DNA of 64,000 bases from Bog-756 sp963829235 (GTDB lineage: Bacteria > Actinomycetota > Acidimicrobiia > Acidimicrobiales > RAAP-2): the NCBI GenBank assembly GCA_963829235.1, contig CAWHIF010000012.1:1-64000 (forward strand), written 5' to 3'. Shown here piece by piece: positions 35,531 through 44,551 of this stretch. The translations under genes were made by a program, and so were the position numbers. Each line of letters begins with the position of its first letter. Position 1 is the stretch's first letter. The notes under the pieces were generated by a model. That model did not search any database and was not told where the DNA came from. It saw only the letters and a list, made by a program, of their open reading frames with translations.

Positions 35531-36481
35531 GTCATCGGAACCGGCTTCGGTTCGCGGGTGGTGGCCGGGGCCTTCCGCGACTCCGGATGCGAGGTGGTCG
35601 AGGTGGTCTCGGCCCGGGAGGTGGCCGCGGTCAGGTCCCTCGTCCGGTCCGACGTCGACCTGGTGGCCGTCCACTCGCCGCCCTTCCTCCATGCGGAGCA
35701 CGTGGCCCGGGCCATCGACGCCGGCCATGCCGTCCTCTGTGACAAACCGTTCGGCACGTCGGTCGACGAGTCGGCGGCCATGACCGAGGCTGCGGCGACG
35801 GCGGGGGTCCTCAATTTCTGCAATTTCGAGTTCCGTTGCCAGCCGGCGCGCCTGGCCATGCGCCGGCTGCTCGAGGCCGACGCCATCGGCCGGCCCGAGC
35901 ACCTGGCCTACACGGCCTTCACCTCCGGCTCGCGCCGGCCGCTCCGCCCTTTCGGATGGCTCTTCGACCGGTCGCTCGGCGGTGGTTGGATCGGGGCCTT
36001 CGGATCGCACGCCATCGACCTCATCCACTGGCTGCTGGGCGACGTCAGCCGGGCCGGTGCGGTGTCCTGGATCAGGATCGGCGAGCGGGCCGACGCCGGA
36101 GGCCACGTTCGCCGCTGTGATGCCGAGGATTCCTTCACCGGTTGGGTGGAGCTGCGTTCGGGGGCCACCGCCTCGGTCGACACCTCGTTCACCGCGGGGG
36201 TGTCACTGACGCCCCGCATCGTCATCATCGGTTCGGAGGGCGCCATCGAGAACATCGGGGACGCCCGTGTCGTCCTCCACAAGGGCGACGGCACCAAGGA
36301 GCAGATCGAGTTCCCCCCGCCGGACGGCGATGCCCACAATGTGGCCATGACCGCGTGGGCCGCGGCCGTGCGCGATGCGGTCATCGCCGGGCACCAGGTC
36401 TCGCCGTCGTTCGCCGACGGACTGGCCTGCATGCGGGTGATGGAACAGTGGCGCTCGACGCCGCCCTCCCCGGCATACTGA
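35453..36481 (+). CDS. Gfo/Idh/MocA-family oxidoreductase
   Basis: 342 residues from the ATG at 35453, or 329 from a second ATG at 35492, because the first 39 bases are duplicated. The NAD(P) loop is VIGTGFGSR, and CDKPFGTS carries the EKP-like catalytic lysine. FEFRCQPARLAMRR, GGWIGAFGSHAIDLIHWLLG (catalytic His) and the C-terminal beta-sheet domain follow. Such enzymes oxidise sugars, inositol or other hydroxyl compounds. It is translationally coupled to the EthD-like gene. Confidence 0.9.
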   Translation: MTDPADGRRLRIGMTDPADGRRLRIGVIGTGFGSRVVAGAFRDSGCEVVEVVSAREVAAVRSLVRSDVDLVAVHSPPFLHAEHVARAIDAGHAVLCDKPFGTSVDESAAMTEAAATAGVLNFCNFEFRCQPARLAMRRLLEADAIGRPEHLAYTAFTSGSRRPLRPFGWLFDRSLGGGWIGAFGSHAIDLIHWLLGDVSRAGAVSWIRIGERADAGGHVRRCDAEDSFTGWVELRSGATASVDTSFTAGVSLTPRIVIIGSEGAIENIGDARVVLHKGDGTKEQIEFPPPDGDAHNVAMTAWAAAVRDAVIAGHQVSPSFADGLACMRVMEQWRSTPPSPAY

Positions 36482-36612
36482 TCCGGCCCCGTCACCCCCG
36501 GTCCGGTGTCCCGAACACCCACCCGGCGTCCCGAGCGCCCGCCCGGCCTCGCCAAACCGTCACCGTGGCGGGACGCTCGCCCGACCTCTGCACCGTGGGG
36601 CAGACTGGCCCC

Positions 36613-37872
36613 ATGGAACCTGTCGTGCGGAAGATAGGGCCGGAGGAGGCGGCGTCGTTCCGGCGGTCGGTGACGGTCCCGTTCCTCGACCCGTACGCCG
36701 GCGACCCCGATCAGGTCACCGACTTCGAGCTGTGGGAGTCCAAGTCCGAGCTCGATCGGGCGTGGGTGGTCGACACCGGCGACCGGTTCGCCGGCAACGC
36801 GGCCATCTACAGCATGAATGTCACCGTCCCGGCCGCTCCGGGCCGGTCCTGCCCGACGATCCCCATGGCCGGGGTGACCGCGGTCGGCGTCCACCCCACC
36901 CACCGCCGCCGCGGCCTCCTGCGCCGTCTGATGGAGGCCATGCACGACGACGCCCGCCAGCGGGGGGAGGCGGTCGCCGGGCTCGAGGCCTCGGAGTCGG
37001 TCATCTACGGCAGATTCGGATACGGGATGGCCGCCACTCTGGCCGAGTACACCATCAACAGCCGGGCCTCCGCCTTCGCCATCCCGGCACCATCCGTCGA
37101 CCTGGCCCTCATCGACAAGGACGAGGCCCTCAAGGTCCTGCCCGACATCTTCGACCGGCAGCGCCGCACCCGGGCCGGTGAGGCCGACCGGAGCTCGGGC
37201 TACTGGGCCCAGCTCCTGGCCGACCGTCCCCACCACCGACAGGGGACCTCGGCCCGCTTCCATGCGGTGTGCGATGAGGGCTACGTGCTCTACCGGTCCC
37301 GCTTCGGTTCGAGCGTCTTCCGGGGGGAACGCACCGACATCCTCGTCGAGGAGCTCCGCGGCGACAGTCCCGAGGTCGAAGCCGCGCTCTGGCGTTTCGT
37401 GCTGGACCTCGACCTGGTCGGTCAGGTCACCGTCAAGAAGGCTCCTGTCGACGAACCGGTCCGGTGGCGTCTGGCCGATCCGCGTCAACTCCGGACGGTC
37501 GGTATCGAGGACCGCCTCTACCTGCGCATCCTGGACACGGCGAGCGCATTCGGGGCCCGCGGCTACCAGGCCGAGGGGCGCCTGGTGCTCGATGTCCCGG
37601 CGTCGGCGTCGGGAGGGGAGGCCGACCCGGCCGAGGGGCGGTGGGTACTGGAGGCCGGTCCGGACGGCGCCTCGTGCCACCGGGCCCGGGGCGGCGAGGG
37701 CGCCGACCTCCGCCTCGGCCTTCCTGCCCTCGGGTCGCTGTACATGGGTGGCTTTCCGGCCTCGCTGCTGGCCGCCGGTGGGCGCATCGAGGAGTTGCGG
37801 GCCGGCAGCCTGGCGGTGGCCGATGCGCTCCTCGTCACCCGGCCGTCTCCGAGAAGTGGGACCGACTTCTGA
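36613..37872 (+). CDS. Eis-like GNAT N-acetyltransferase
   Basis: 419 residues, the Eis family length. The first GNAT domain carries GVTAVGVHPTHRRRGLLRRLM (acetyl-CoA loop) and the catalytic-Tyr region SVIYGRFGYGMA. A second GNAT-like and a C-terminal SCP2-like domain follow. The protein ends in Phe, as Eis does, where the C-terminal carboxylate acts as base. Eis acetylates amines, including aminoglycosides and protein lysines. Although it sits in the oxidoreductase cluster, the 131-base gap upstream suggests its own promoter. Confidence 0.9.
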   Translation: MEPVVRKIGPEEAASFRRSVTVPFLDPYAGDPDQVTDFELWESKSELDRAWVVDTGDRFAGNAAIYSMNVTVPAAPGRSCPTIPMAGVTAVGVHPTHRRRGLLRRLMEAMHDDARQRGEAVAGLEASESVIYGRFGYGMAATLAEYTINSRASAFAIPAPSVDLALIDKDEALKVLPDIFDRQRRTRAGEADRSSGYWAQLLADRPHHRQGTSARFHAVCDEGYVLYRSRFGSSVFRGERTDILVEELRGDSPEVEAALWRFVLDLDLVGQVTVKKAPVDEPVRWRLADPRQLRTVGIEDRLYLRILDTASAFGARGYQAEGRLVLDVPASASGGEADPAEGRWVLEAGPDGASCHRARGGEGADLRLGLPALGSLYMGGFPASLLAAGGRIEELRAGSLAVADALLVTRPSPRSGTDF

Positions 37873-37963
37873 AAGAGACAGGAACGGGCGTCCGGAAGCT
37901 CGGTCGTGTCCCCGTGTTCGGGGTGGTCCGACCACCGGCGACGACAGACAGCGGGGGAACGGG

Positions 37964-39226
37964 GTGCCGGTGACACGAGAGGTGCGGATCAAGGACCTGC
38001 GGGAGCCCCGGCGCACGCCCGAGGAGCAGGCCACCTACGAATTCGCCCTCTCGATGCAGGTCGATCTCGACATCAACGGCATCGTCGCCGATGCACACGG
38101 CGCCACCGGCCTCCACGAGCTCGGCGATCCCACCCTGCTCGACCGGCTGGCGGCCCAGATCGCGGCCGTCGAGGCGGACCGCGGGCTCTCCGGGCTCGGC
38201 CGGTACATCATCCGGGACCGGCTGGTCGGTCTGGTGAAGGCGCGCCTGCGGTTCGAGGAGTACCTGGCCCGGTATCCCGAGGCGCTCGACGTCCAACTCG
38301 AACCGCCCGTCATCGTGGTCGGGCTCCCCCGCTCGGGGACCACCCACCTGGTCAACCTGTTGGCGGCCGACCCGCGGTTCCGGTCGTTGCCGTGGTGGGA
38401 GGTGATCGAGCCGGTCCCCGTGGTGGGCGACGGTCCCGGCCGCGACGGCGTCGACCCCCGCTACCTGCGGTGCCAGGCGACCTACGAGATCACCCGCAAG
38501 ATGGCCCCGCTCACCGCGCTCATGCACGACCGTCCGCCGTGGAGCATCGAGGAGGACTGCGAACTGGTGGACCTCGATCTCTGTTCGTACACGCTCGAGT
38601 GGCATGCCCGTGTCCCCGCGTGGCGGGACCACTACCTGGGCCTCGACCAGCACCGTCACTACCAGTTCCTCCTCCGTGAGCTCAAGGTGCTCAGCCACCT
38701 GCGGGGACCGGTCCGATGGGTCCTCAAGACGCCCCAACACCTCGAGCAGATCGGCCCGCTGCTGTCGACGTTCCCGGAGGCGACCATCGCCTTCACCCTG
38801 AGGGATCCGGTCGCCGTGCTGCAGTCGGCCATCACCATGCTGGCCTACGGTGATCGCATGCGGAGGGTGCACATCGACGCCGACGACCTGGCCGCCTACT
38901 GGATCGACCGCATCGAACGACTCCTGCGGGCCGCGGTGCGGGACGTCCACCTGATCCCGGCCGGGCAACGGATCGACGTGGAGTTCGGTGCCTTCATGGC
39001 CGACGATCTGGCCATGGCCACCACCATCCTCGACGTGGCCGGGCTCGATGTGACCGACCCGGCGCGATCCGGGCTGACCGCGTACCTGGCCGGCAACCCG
39101 CGGCACCGCGAAGGACGGATGGTCTACGACCTGCGGGGCGACTTCGGTCTCGAGCCCGACCGGCTCTACGAACGGTTCGCCTTCTACTTCGATGCCTTTC
39201 CGCAGGTGACCAGGGAGCTGATCTGA
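37964..39226 (+). CDS. Sulfotransferase family protein
   Basis: 420 residues from the GTG at 37964 (GCGGGGGA upstream). The PAPS 5'-phosphosulfate loop is VVGLPRSGTTHLVNLL (about 119-133), and the 3'-phosphate region is FTLRDPVAVLQSAI (about 276). WVLKTPQHLEQ and the C-terminal YDLRGDFGLEPDRLYERF fit the Sulfotransfer_3 group found in mycobacteria. Predicted: transfer of sulfate from PAPS to a hydroxyl of a lipid or sterol-like acceptor. It is followed 1 base later by a sulfatase-like metallohydrolase. Confidence 0.92.
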   Translation: MPVTREVRIKDLREPRRTPEEQATYEFALSMQVDLDINGIVADAHGATGLHELGDPTLLDRLAAQIAAVEADRGLSGLGRYIIRDRLVGLVKARLRFEEYLARYPEALDVQLEPPVIVVGLPRSGTTHLVNLLAADPRFRSLPWWEVIEPVPVVGDGPGRDGVDPRYLRCQATYEITRKMAPLTALMHDRPPWSIEEDCELVDLDLCSYTLEWHARVPAWRDHYLGLDQHRHYQFLLRELKVLSHLRGPVRWVLKTPQHLEQIGPLLSTFPEATIAFTLRDPVAVLQSAITMLAYGDRMRRVHIDADDLAAYWIDRIERLLRAAVRDVHLIPAGQRIDVEFGAFMADDLAMATTILDVAGLDVTDPARSGLTAYLAGNPRHREGRMVYDLRGDFGLEPDRLYERFAFYFDAFPQVTRELI

Positions 39227-39227
39227 C

Positions 39228-40439
39228 ATGGCGGGTATCCATCGACAGCGACCGGGGGCCGACGCCATCGCCGCCACCAGGGGTGAGCCGGCCGTCGACC
39301 TCGGCGGCGGCATCTGGATGTCACCGGGGCTCTCCAACAGCTACCTCCTCCGGACCGACGACGGCCGTATCGTCGTCAACACCGGCATGGGGTTCGAGGG
39401 GCCGCTGCACCGGCGGGTCTTCGATGCCGTCGACGACGCCCCCACCCGGGCCATCATCCTCACCCAGGGCCACTTCGACCATGTCGGCGGGGTCGACAGC
39501 CTGCGCGACGAGGGCACCGATGTCGTGGCCCAGGCCGACTTCGCCCGATGGCGGGACGACAACGAGCGCCTGGAGGCCTTCCGGTCGCGCAACGCCGCCT
39601 TCGCCTGGATGAAGGCCATCGTGGCCGCCATGGCCTACGCCGAATCCCTCGGTGCCGGCGGCGTCGCCCAGGCCCGGCCGGAGCCCACCGTCATCTTCGA
39701 GGAGCGACTCGAGCTGAGCGTCGGCGGTCGTGACCTCGTGCTGTTGTCGACGCCGGGGGGCGAGACCACCGACTCGCTCATCATCTGGATGGAGGACTCC
39801 CGCACCGCCTTCACCGGCAACCTGTTCGGAGCCCTGTTCGGGCACGTCCCCAATCTGGTCACCATGCGGGGCGACCGCTACCGGGACGCACCGGCCTACC
39901 TGGCATCGCTCGACACCGTCCTCGCCCTCGGCCCCGAGCGGTTGATCACCGGCCACTTCGACCCCATCGAGGGCGCCGACCTCATCGCCACGGAGATCAC
40001 GGCCATGCGCGAGGCCATGCAGTGGGTGCACGACCGCACGGTGGACGGGATGAACGCAGGCACCGACGTCCATACCCTCATGCGGGAGATCCGGGTGCCC
40101 GGGCACCTCGACGTCGGCGAAGGCTACGGCAGGACGAGCTGGAACGTGCGGGCCATCTGGGAGAATTACGCCGGCTGGTTCCACCACCGGTCCACCACCG
40201 AGCTCTACGGCGTCCCCGCGGCGGCGATCGCCCCCGACCTGGTGGCCGCGGCCGGCGGCGACGCGCTCGCCGCCGCCGCCCAGCGGCGGCTCGATGCCGG
40301 CGAACCGGTTGCCGCACTGCACCTCACCGACGTCGTCCTGGCCGTGGAGCCGCATCACGACCGGGCCCGGCGCACCGCGGCGGCCGCCACCCACCAGCTC
40401 TTCGAGGCCAGCGACAATTTTGGGAGCGCGCCTGGCTGA
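39228..40439 (+). CDS. MBL-fold hydrolase, alkylsulfatase-like
   Basis: 403 residues. The metal motif reads TQGHFDHVGG (H82, D84, H85), with Gln in place of the first His of HxHxDH. Further ligands are likely in LLSTPGGETTDSL and ITGHFDP. After the lactamase fold, SWNVRAIWENYAGWFHHRSTTELYGV and the helical ALAAAAQRRLDAGEPVAALHLTDVVLAVEP resemble the alkylsulfatase dimerisation domain. It may hydrolyse the sulfate ester made by its neighbour, or a related ester. Confidence 0.83.
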   Translation: MAGIHRQRPGADAIAATRGEPAVDLGGGIWMSPGLSNSYLLRTDDGRIVVNTGMGFEGPLHRRVFDAVDDAPTRAIILTQGHFDHVGGVDSLRDEGTDVVAQADFARWRDDNERLEAFRSRNAAFAWMKAIVAAMAYAESLGAGGVAQARPEPTVIFEERLELSVGGRDLVLLSTPGGETTDSLIIWMEDSRTAFTGNLFGALFGHVPNLVTMRGDRYRDAPAYLASLDTVLALGPERLITGHFDPIEGADLIATEITAMREAMQWVHDRTVDGMNAGTDVHTLMREIRVPGHLDVGEGYGRTSWNVRAIWENYAGWFHHRSTTELYGVPAAAIAPDLVAAAGGDALAAAAQRRLDAGEPVAALHLTDVVLAVEPHHDRARRTAAAATHQLFEASDNFGSAPG

Positions 40440-40467
40440 GCCGATCGCTCGACCGCCTGGAGGCACG

Positions 40468-41217
40468 ATGAACAACGACCTCTCGTTCGACTTCACCGGG
40501 GCGTCTGTCGTCGTCACCGGTGGGACCAGCGGCATCGGGCACGCCGTGGCCACCTCGTTCGGGGTCGCCGGCGCCACGGTGATCGTCACCGGGACCCGCC
40601 CGACGCCCGACGCCTACGACACCGAGCTCGGCCGGTTCACCTACCACCAGGTGGAGATGACCGACCCGGTCTCGGTCGACCGGTTCGTGGCCTCGCTCGA
40701 GCGACTCGACATCCTGGTCAACAACGCCGGCGCCAACTTCCCCGGCGGCCGCGACGAGTGGGAGCCGGATACCTTCGCCACCGCGCTCGCCCTCAACCTC
40801 GTCGGCCCCATGCGCCTGACCACCGGGTGCCGGCGGCTGCTCACGGCCAGCGCCATGGCCGGCGGGGCCAGCGTCATCAACATGGTGTCGCTGGCCGTGT
40901 TCCGGGCCATCCCCATCGTCCCCGGCTACGGGTCGGCCAAGGCGGGACTGGCCGCGCTGACCGGCAATCTGGCCAAGCAGTGGAACCCGCGGGGAATCCG
41001 GGTCAATGCCGTCGCCCCGGGGGTGATCGACACGCCCATGACCGCGCCCATGGCGGCCTTTCCCGAGCTGCTGGACGTCGAGCTGGCCCACATCCCGATG
41101 GGCCGCCTCGGCACGCCGGACGAGATCGTCGGCGCCGTGCAGTTCCTGGCCAGCTCGGCCGCCTCGTACATCACCGGCCACACACTGGTCGTCGACGGCG
41201 GCTACCTTCTCAGCTGA
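40468..41217 (+). CDS. Short-chain dehydrogenase/reductase
   Basis: 249 residues from the ATG at 40468, with CTGGAGG upstream. Cofactor loop VTGGTSGIG (about 16-24); NNAG motif at 85; catalytic Ser141, Tyr154 and Lys158 (GYGSAKAG). The lid AVAPGVIDTPMT and C-terminal SYITGHTLVVDGGY are classical. An NAD(P)-dependent alcohol/ketone oxidoreductase. It lies 28 bases after the sulfatase-like gene and 3 before the VOC gene. Confidence 0.92.
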   Translation: MNNDLSFDFTGASVVVTGGTSGIGHAVATSFGVAGATVIVTGTRPTPDAYDTELGRFTYHQVEMTDPVSVDRFVASLERLDILVNNAGANFPGGRDEWEPDTFATALALNLVGPMRLTTGCRRLLTASAMAGGASVINMVSLAVFRAIPIVPGYGSAKAGLAALTGNLAKQWNPRGIRVNAVAPGVIDTPMTAPMAAFPELLDVELAHIPMGRLGTPDEIVGAVQFLASSAASYITGHTLVVDGGYLLS

Positions 41218-41220
41218 ACC

Positions 41221-41685
41221 ATGACCGCACTCGCCCCCCACTACCACGTCGGCATCGTCGTCCCCGACCTCGGCGCGGCCCGGGCCCAGTTCTCCGAGCA
41301 GCTCGGAGTCTCCTGGGGGCCGGTGCTCGATCTCCCCCGGGTGGAGTACCGCGACAGCTCCGGTCGGGACCTCGTCCTGCCCACCACCTTCTGCTACTCG
41401 GTCGAGGAGCCCCACCTCGAGCTCATCGAGGAGGTGCCCGGTTCGGTGTGGTCGTGCAACGAGCACTCCAACCTGCACCACATCGGCTTCTGGAGCGACG
41501 ACCTGCCCGCGGAGAGCTCCCGCCTCGACGCCATCGGGTGTCCGCTGCAGCTCTGCGGCCGGGCCGGGGAGGACGCCCCCGTGTCCTTCGCCTACCACCG
41601 AAACGACTTCGGGGTCCGGATCGAGGTCGTGGCCACGGCCATGCGCGAGGCCATGTCCTTCCTCTTCCTTCCCGACGGGTCCTGA
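41221..41685 (+). CDS. VOC (glyoxalase/dioxygenase-fold) protein
   Basis: 154 residues. HYHVGIVVPDLGAARAQFSEQLGVSWGPV opens the first beta-alpha-beta-beta-beta module. The second contains NLHHIGFWSDDLPAESSRL. Metal ligands would be His in HYHVG and HHIGFW and a C-terminal Glu in RIEVVA. Such proteins act as isomerases, dioxygenases or lyases on small substrates. Tight spacing places it in the same operon as the SDR and dehydrogenase. Confidence 0.85.
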   Translation: MTALAPHYHVGIVVPDLGAARAQFSEQLGVSWGPVLDLPRVEYRDSSGRDLVLPTTFCYSVEEPHLELIEEVPGSVWSCNEHSNLHHIGFWSDDLPAESSRLDAIGCPLQLCGRAGEDAPVSFAYHRNDFGVRIEVVATAMREAMSFLFLPDGS

Positions 41686-41697
41686 CGGACACCTGCC

Positions 41698-42714
41698 GTG
41701 CTGCAGGTACGAGTCCACGGGCCTGACGACGTCCGGGTCGACGAGGTCGCGGCACCCGACCCCGGTCCCCGGGACGCCGTCGTCCGGGTGGCGGCCTGCG
41801 GCATCTGCGGCAGTGACCTCTCCTATATCAGGATGGGTGGCCTGGCCGGCCCGGCCGGCACCCCGATGTGCCTCGGCCACGAGGTGGCCGGCACCGTGGA
41901 CTGGGTCGGGCCCGAGGTCACGACCGCCGCGGTCGGTGACCGGGTGGTCGTGCAGCCGGGCAACGACGAGCTGGGCCGGATCGGCAACGGCTCGCCCGAA
42001 GGCGGTCTCACTCCACTCCTCCTGGTCACCGAGGCCGACAGGGGACGGCTCCACCGGATCCCCGACGGCCTCCCACTCGACGTGGCCGCGTTGGCCGAGC
42101 CGCTGGCCGTCGGGATGCGGGCGGCAGACCAGGCCGAGGTGCATGCCGGGGACGGGGTCGCCGTCTTCGGGTGCGGACCCATCGGGCTGTCGGCCATCGC
42201 CGCGCTGGTCGACCGCGGCCACCGGAAGGTCGTCGCCATCGATCTGAGCCCCACCCGCCTCGACCTCGCCCTGGACATCGGCGCCCAGGCCGCGCTCAAC
42301 CCGGCGACCACCCCGATCTGGGACGAGCTGGCCCGGCTGCACGGCACGACACCGTTCGCCTTCGGACCGACACCGGCCACTGCCGCCTTCATCGAGGCAT
42401 CCGGCTCGGCCCAGGTCATCACCGACGTCATCGATCACGGCCCGGTCGGCGGGAGGCTGTCGGTGGTCGCCCTCCACTACCAGCCGATCGCCACGAACTA
42501 CCTGATGGTGTTGATGAAGCAGTTCACCATCCGGGGCTCGATGGAGTACCCGAGCCGCTTCGAGGACGCCATCGACCTCCTGGCCCGGCGCGATCTCTCC
42601 GGGCTCGTCACCGACCGATTCCCGCTCGACCGGTTCGACGACGCCCTGGGCCTGCTCCGGGGTTCGAAGGACTGCGGCAAGGTGCTGGTCCAGATGGATG
42701 CCACGATCGGATGA
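41698..42714 (+). CDS. Zinc-type medium-chain alcohol dehydrogenase
   Basis: 338 residues from the GTG at 41698. The catalytic zinc site is CGICGSDL and GHEVAGTVDWVG. The Rossmann loop is VFGCGPIGLSAI (about 157-168), followed by KVVAIDLSPTRL for NAD. The structural-zinc loop of four cysteines is missing: that stretch reads VQPGNDELGRIGNGSPEGG. It oxidises an alcohol or reduces an aldehyde. It is 12 bases after the VOC gene and 18 before the P450. Confidence 0.92.
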   Translation: MLQVRVHGPDDVRVDEVAAPDPGPRDAVVRVAACGICGSDLSYIRMGGLAGPAGTPMCLGHEVAGTVDWVGPEVTTAAVGDRVVVQPGNDELGRIGNGSPEGGLTPLLLVTEADRGRLHRIPDGLPLDVAALAEPLAVGMRAADQAEVHAGDGVAVFGCGPIGLSAIAALVDRGHRKVVAIDLSPTRLDLALDIGAQAALNPATTPIWDELARLHGTTPFAFGPTPATAAFIEASGSAQVITDVIDHGPVGGRLSVVALHYQPIATNYLMVLMKQFTIRGSMEYPSRFEDAIDLLARRDLSGLVTDRFPLDRFDDALGLLRGSKDCGKVLVQMDATIG

Positions 42715-42732
42715 CGACCGGATGAGGGCGAG

Positions 42733-44040
42733 GTGAGGACCCCGACCATCACCCCCATGCCCCCGGTGGCCACCGGGGCCGGGCTGCCGTGGGACGAGCA
42801 CCTGGAGGATCCGGTCGATGCGCTGGCCGAAGCCAGGCGCTCGCTCGGCGACACCTTCGTCGTCGACAGCGGAGAGGACCGCTACCTCTTCACCTTCGCC
42901 CCGACGGGAGTGAAGTCCTTCTACGCCCTGCCCGAGGACCGGGCCAGCAAGGGTGTGGCCGACTGGCGGATGTTGCGGAGGAAGCTGCCCGACGAGATGT
43001 TCGACGGACGTCGGACCCTTCCCCATCAGCTCTTCGGACGCGACGACGTTGCCGCCTACCTCGGCAATGTCGAACGGGCTCTCGACGACACCGTCCTCGA
43101 GCTGGGTGCGGTCGGCGAGGTCGAGGTATTCGAGCTGACCAGGCGGTTGGGGCACCGGGTCGGGCTGGCATCGTGGGGAGGCCCCGGTTCGGCCGGCGGT
43201 GAGCGTTTCGATCGGCTCTGCCGAGCCTTCGACGCCCTGGACGGTGCGGAATCGTTCGTGCATCCCGAATCGATGTCGGAGGTGGCCGCCACGGCCAAGG
43301 CGGCCGAGTACGAAGCCCTCGGGGTCGTGACCCGTGAGCTGGGTGGGAGCCTGCGCGAGCTGCCCGGTAACGAATCCGACCATCCGCTCTTCACACGGGT
43401 GGCCGCAGCCTGGGTCGATGAACCGGTCGGGATCTCGGCCGTCGGCGTCGCCCGCGACGTCGCCCTCATCCACATCGCGTCCATGTCGAATCTCTTCGCC
43501 GCCCTCGGCTGGAACCTCATCGACCTCCTCTCCCACCCCGAGGAGGCGGCGCAGGTCCGCACCGGAGATCGCAAGCTGGCCGAGGCATGTGCGCTCGAGT
43601 CCATCAGGCTCGCACAGCGATCGATCATGGCCCGCTACGTGCTCGAGCCGGTGGTGCTGGACGTCGGGGTGGCCCGACATGAAGTGGCTGCCGGGGCCAC
43701 CATCGCCACCTTGCTGCCGCTCACCAACACGAGCGCGGCGCCGGGCCTCGACATCTGGGACCCGGGCCACTGGAACGGGCGACGGCTGGCCCGAAGCTCG
43801 GTGCCCGAGGTCGTCGAGCTGGTGACGGCATTCGGGCACGGCCGGCACACCTGCCCGGCCCAGCCGTTCTCACTGTCGGCCATGACCACCGCCGTCACCC
43901 GTCTTCTGGCCGAGTACGAGTTGGATCCCCGCTGGATCGACCGACCCACCCCCGTGCGGGCCCAGATCGGGGGCGTGGCCCGTTCGGCGGCTCCGTGCCT
44001 GCTCGGGTTCGTGCGGAGACCGAGCCGGACGATCCCGTAG
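42733..44040 (+). CDS. Cytochrome P450 with an atypical I-helix
   Basis: 435 residues from a GTG at 42733 (an ATG at 42757 is also possible). The haem loop is FGHGRHTCPAQ with Cys374; Ala replaces the last Gly of the consensus. ExxR appears as ALESIRLAQ. The I-helix reads DVALIHIASMSNLFAALGW and lacks the acid-alcohol pair (D/E-T) that normally protonates the peroxo intermediate. It may therefore use a peroxide shunt or catalyse an isomerisation or dehydration, as CYP7/8-like enzymes with Asn there do. It closes the operon. Confidence 0.87.
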   Translation: MRTPTITPMPPVATGAGLPWDEHLEDPVDALAEARRSLGDTFVVDSGEDRYLFTFAPTGVKSFYALPEDRASKGVADWRMLRRKLPDEMFDGRRTLPHQLFGRDDVAAYLGNVERALDDTVLELGAVGEVEVFELTRRLGHRVGLASWGGPGSAGGERFDRLCRAFDALDGAESFVHPESMSEVAATAKAAEYEALGVVTRELGGSLRELPGNESDHPLFTRVAAAWVDEPVGISAVGVARDVALIHIASMSNLFAALGWNLIDLLSHPEEAAQVRTGDRKLAEACALESIRLAQRSIMARYVLEPVVLDVGVARHEVAAGATIATLLPLTNTSAAPGLDIWDPGHWNGRRLARSSVPEVVELVTAFGHGRHTCPAQPFSLSAMTTAVTRLLAEYELDPRWIDRPTPVRAQIGGVARSAAPCLLGFVRRPSRTIP

Positions 44041-44096
44041 CCCGGTGGGGCACGGACCTCCGCTCGGTGTGCCGCTTGCGCCGGTGGCCTGAGGGC

Positions 44097-44207
44097 GGTC
44101 GCCGGTCGCCGTGGGCGGGTCGCCGGTCGCCGGGGGCGTGGCGTCAGGCGACCGGCGGCGTCAGGCGGCCGGCGACGTCAGGCGGACGGGGGCGTCAGGC
44201 GGCCGGC
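44097..44207. repeat. 21-bp x2 and 17-bp x4 tandem repeats
   Basis: Two 21-bp units (44097-44117, 44118-44138) are followed by four 17-bp units of GGCGTCAGGCGGCCGGC type (44140-44207). The array sits between convergent genes, and its last unit supplies the stop codon and last residues of the minus-strand gene. Confidence 0.9.
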
Positions 44208-44548
44208 CAGTGCAACTCGGTCACCCGACCCCCGGTCACCTCCAGGTCCAGGGTGGTGCCGGCGACGGTCCGATCGGGACCGCCTCCTTTGATCCGCACC
44301 TGGTAGCCCCCGGCCGGGAGCGATCCGAACACCCCGGCAAAGGCCACGGCGTCACGAAGGTCGCGTTGGCGTACGGCGGTGTGGGTTCCGTCCCATGGAC
44401 CGTTGGCCAGCCGGATCTCGATCTCCTGCCCGGACAGCCGCTCGGGGGTGAAGATGACCAGCGCACCCCGCGTCCCGCCGACGTCCAGGACGACGGTGGC
44501 CTCCCCACTCGGGGCCAGGGGCCCCTCGGGTCGGGTTCGCCCGTCCAC
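44195..44548 (-). CDS. Small beta-rich protein linked to the DUF4331 gene
   Basis: 117 residues, starting 3 bases after the DUF4331 stop. Strand-rich: EATVVLDVGGTRGALVIFTPERLSGQEIEIR, then GVFGSLPAGGYQVRIKGGG and LDLEVTGGRVTELHWPAA. The GxYxV(K) strand is typical of carnitine- or carbohydrate-binding-like immunoglobulin folds found as phospholipase or surface-protein tails. No signal peptide. It is probably an accessory to the DUF4331 protein. The function is unknown. Confidence 0.72.
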   Translation of the reverse strand: MDGRTRPEGPLAPSGEATVVLDVGGTRGALVIFTPERLSGQEIEIRLANGPWDGTHTAVRQRDLRDAVAFAGVFGSLPAGGYQVRIKGGGPDRTVAGTTLDLEVTGGRVTELHWPAA

Positions 44549-44551
44549 CGG

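Noticed and set aside
35908..38034. A 708-residue minus-strand frame opposite the Gfo/Idh and Eis-like genes
   Set aside because: Composition typical of a codon-position shadow, with no recognisable motif; the plus-strand genes are clear.
40324..43848. A 1,174-residue open frame on the minus strand opposite the SDR-VOC-MDR-P450 genes
   Set aside because: Its product is a Gly/His/Asp/Arg-rich string without domains; it is the antisense shadow of four well-supported genes in GC-rich DNA.
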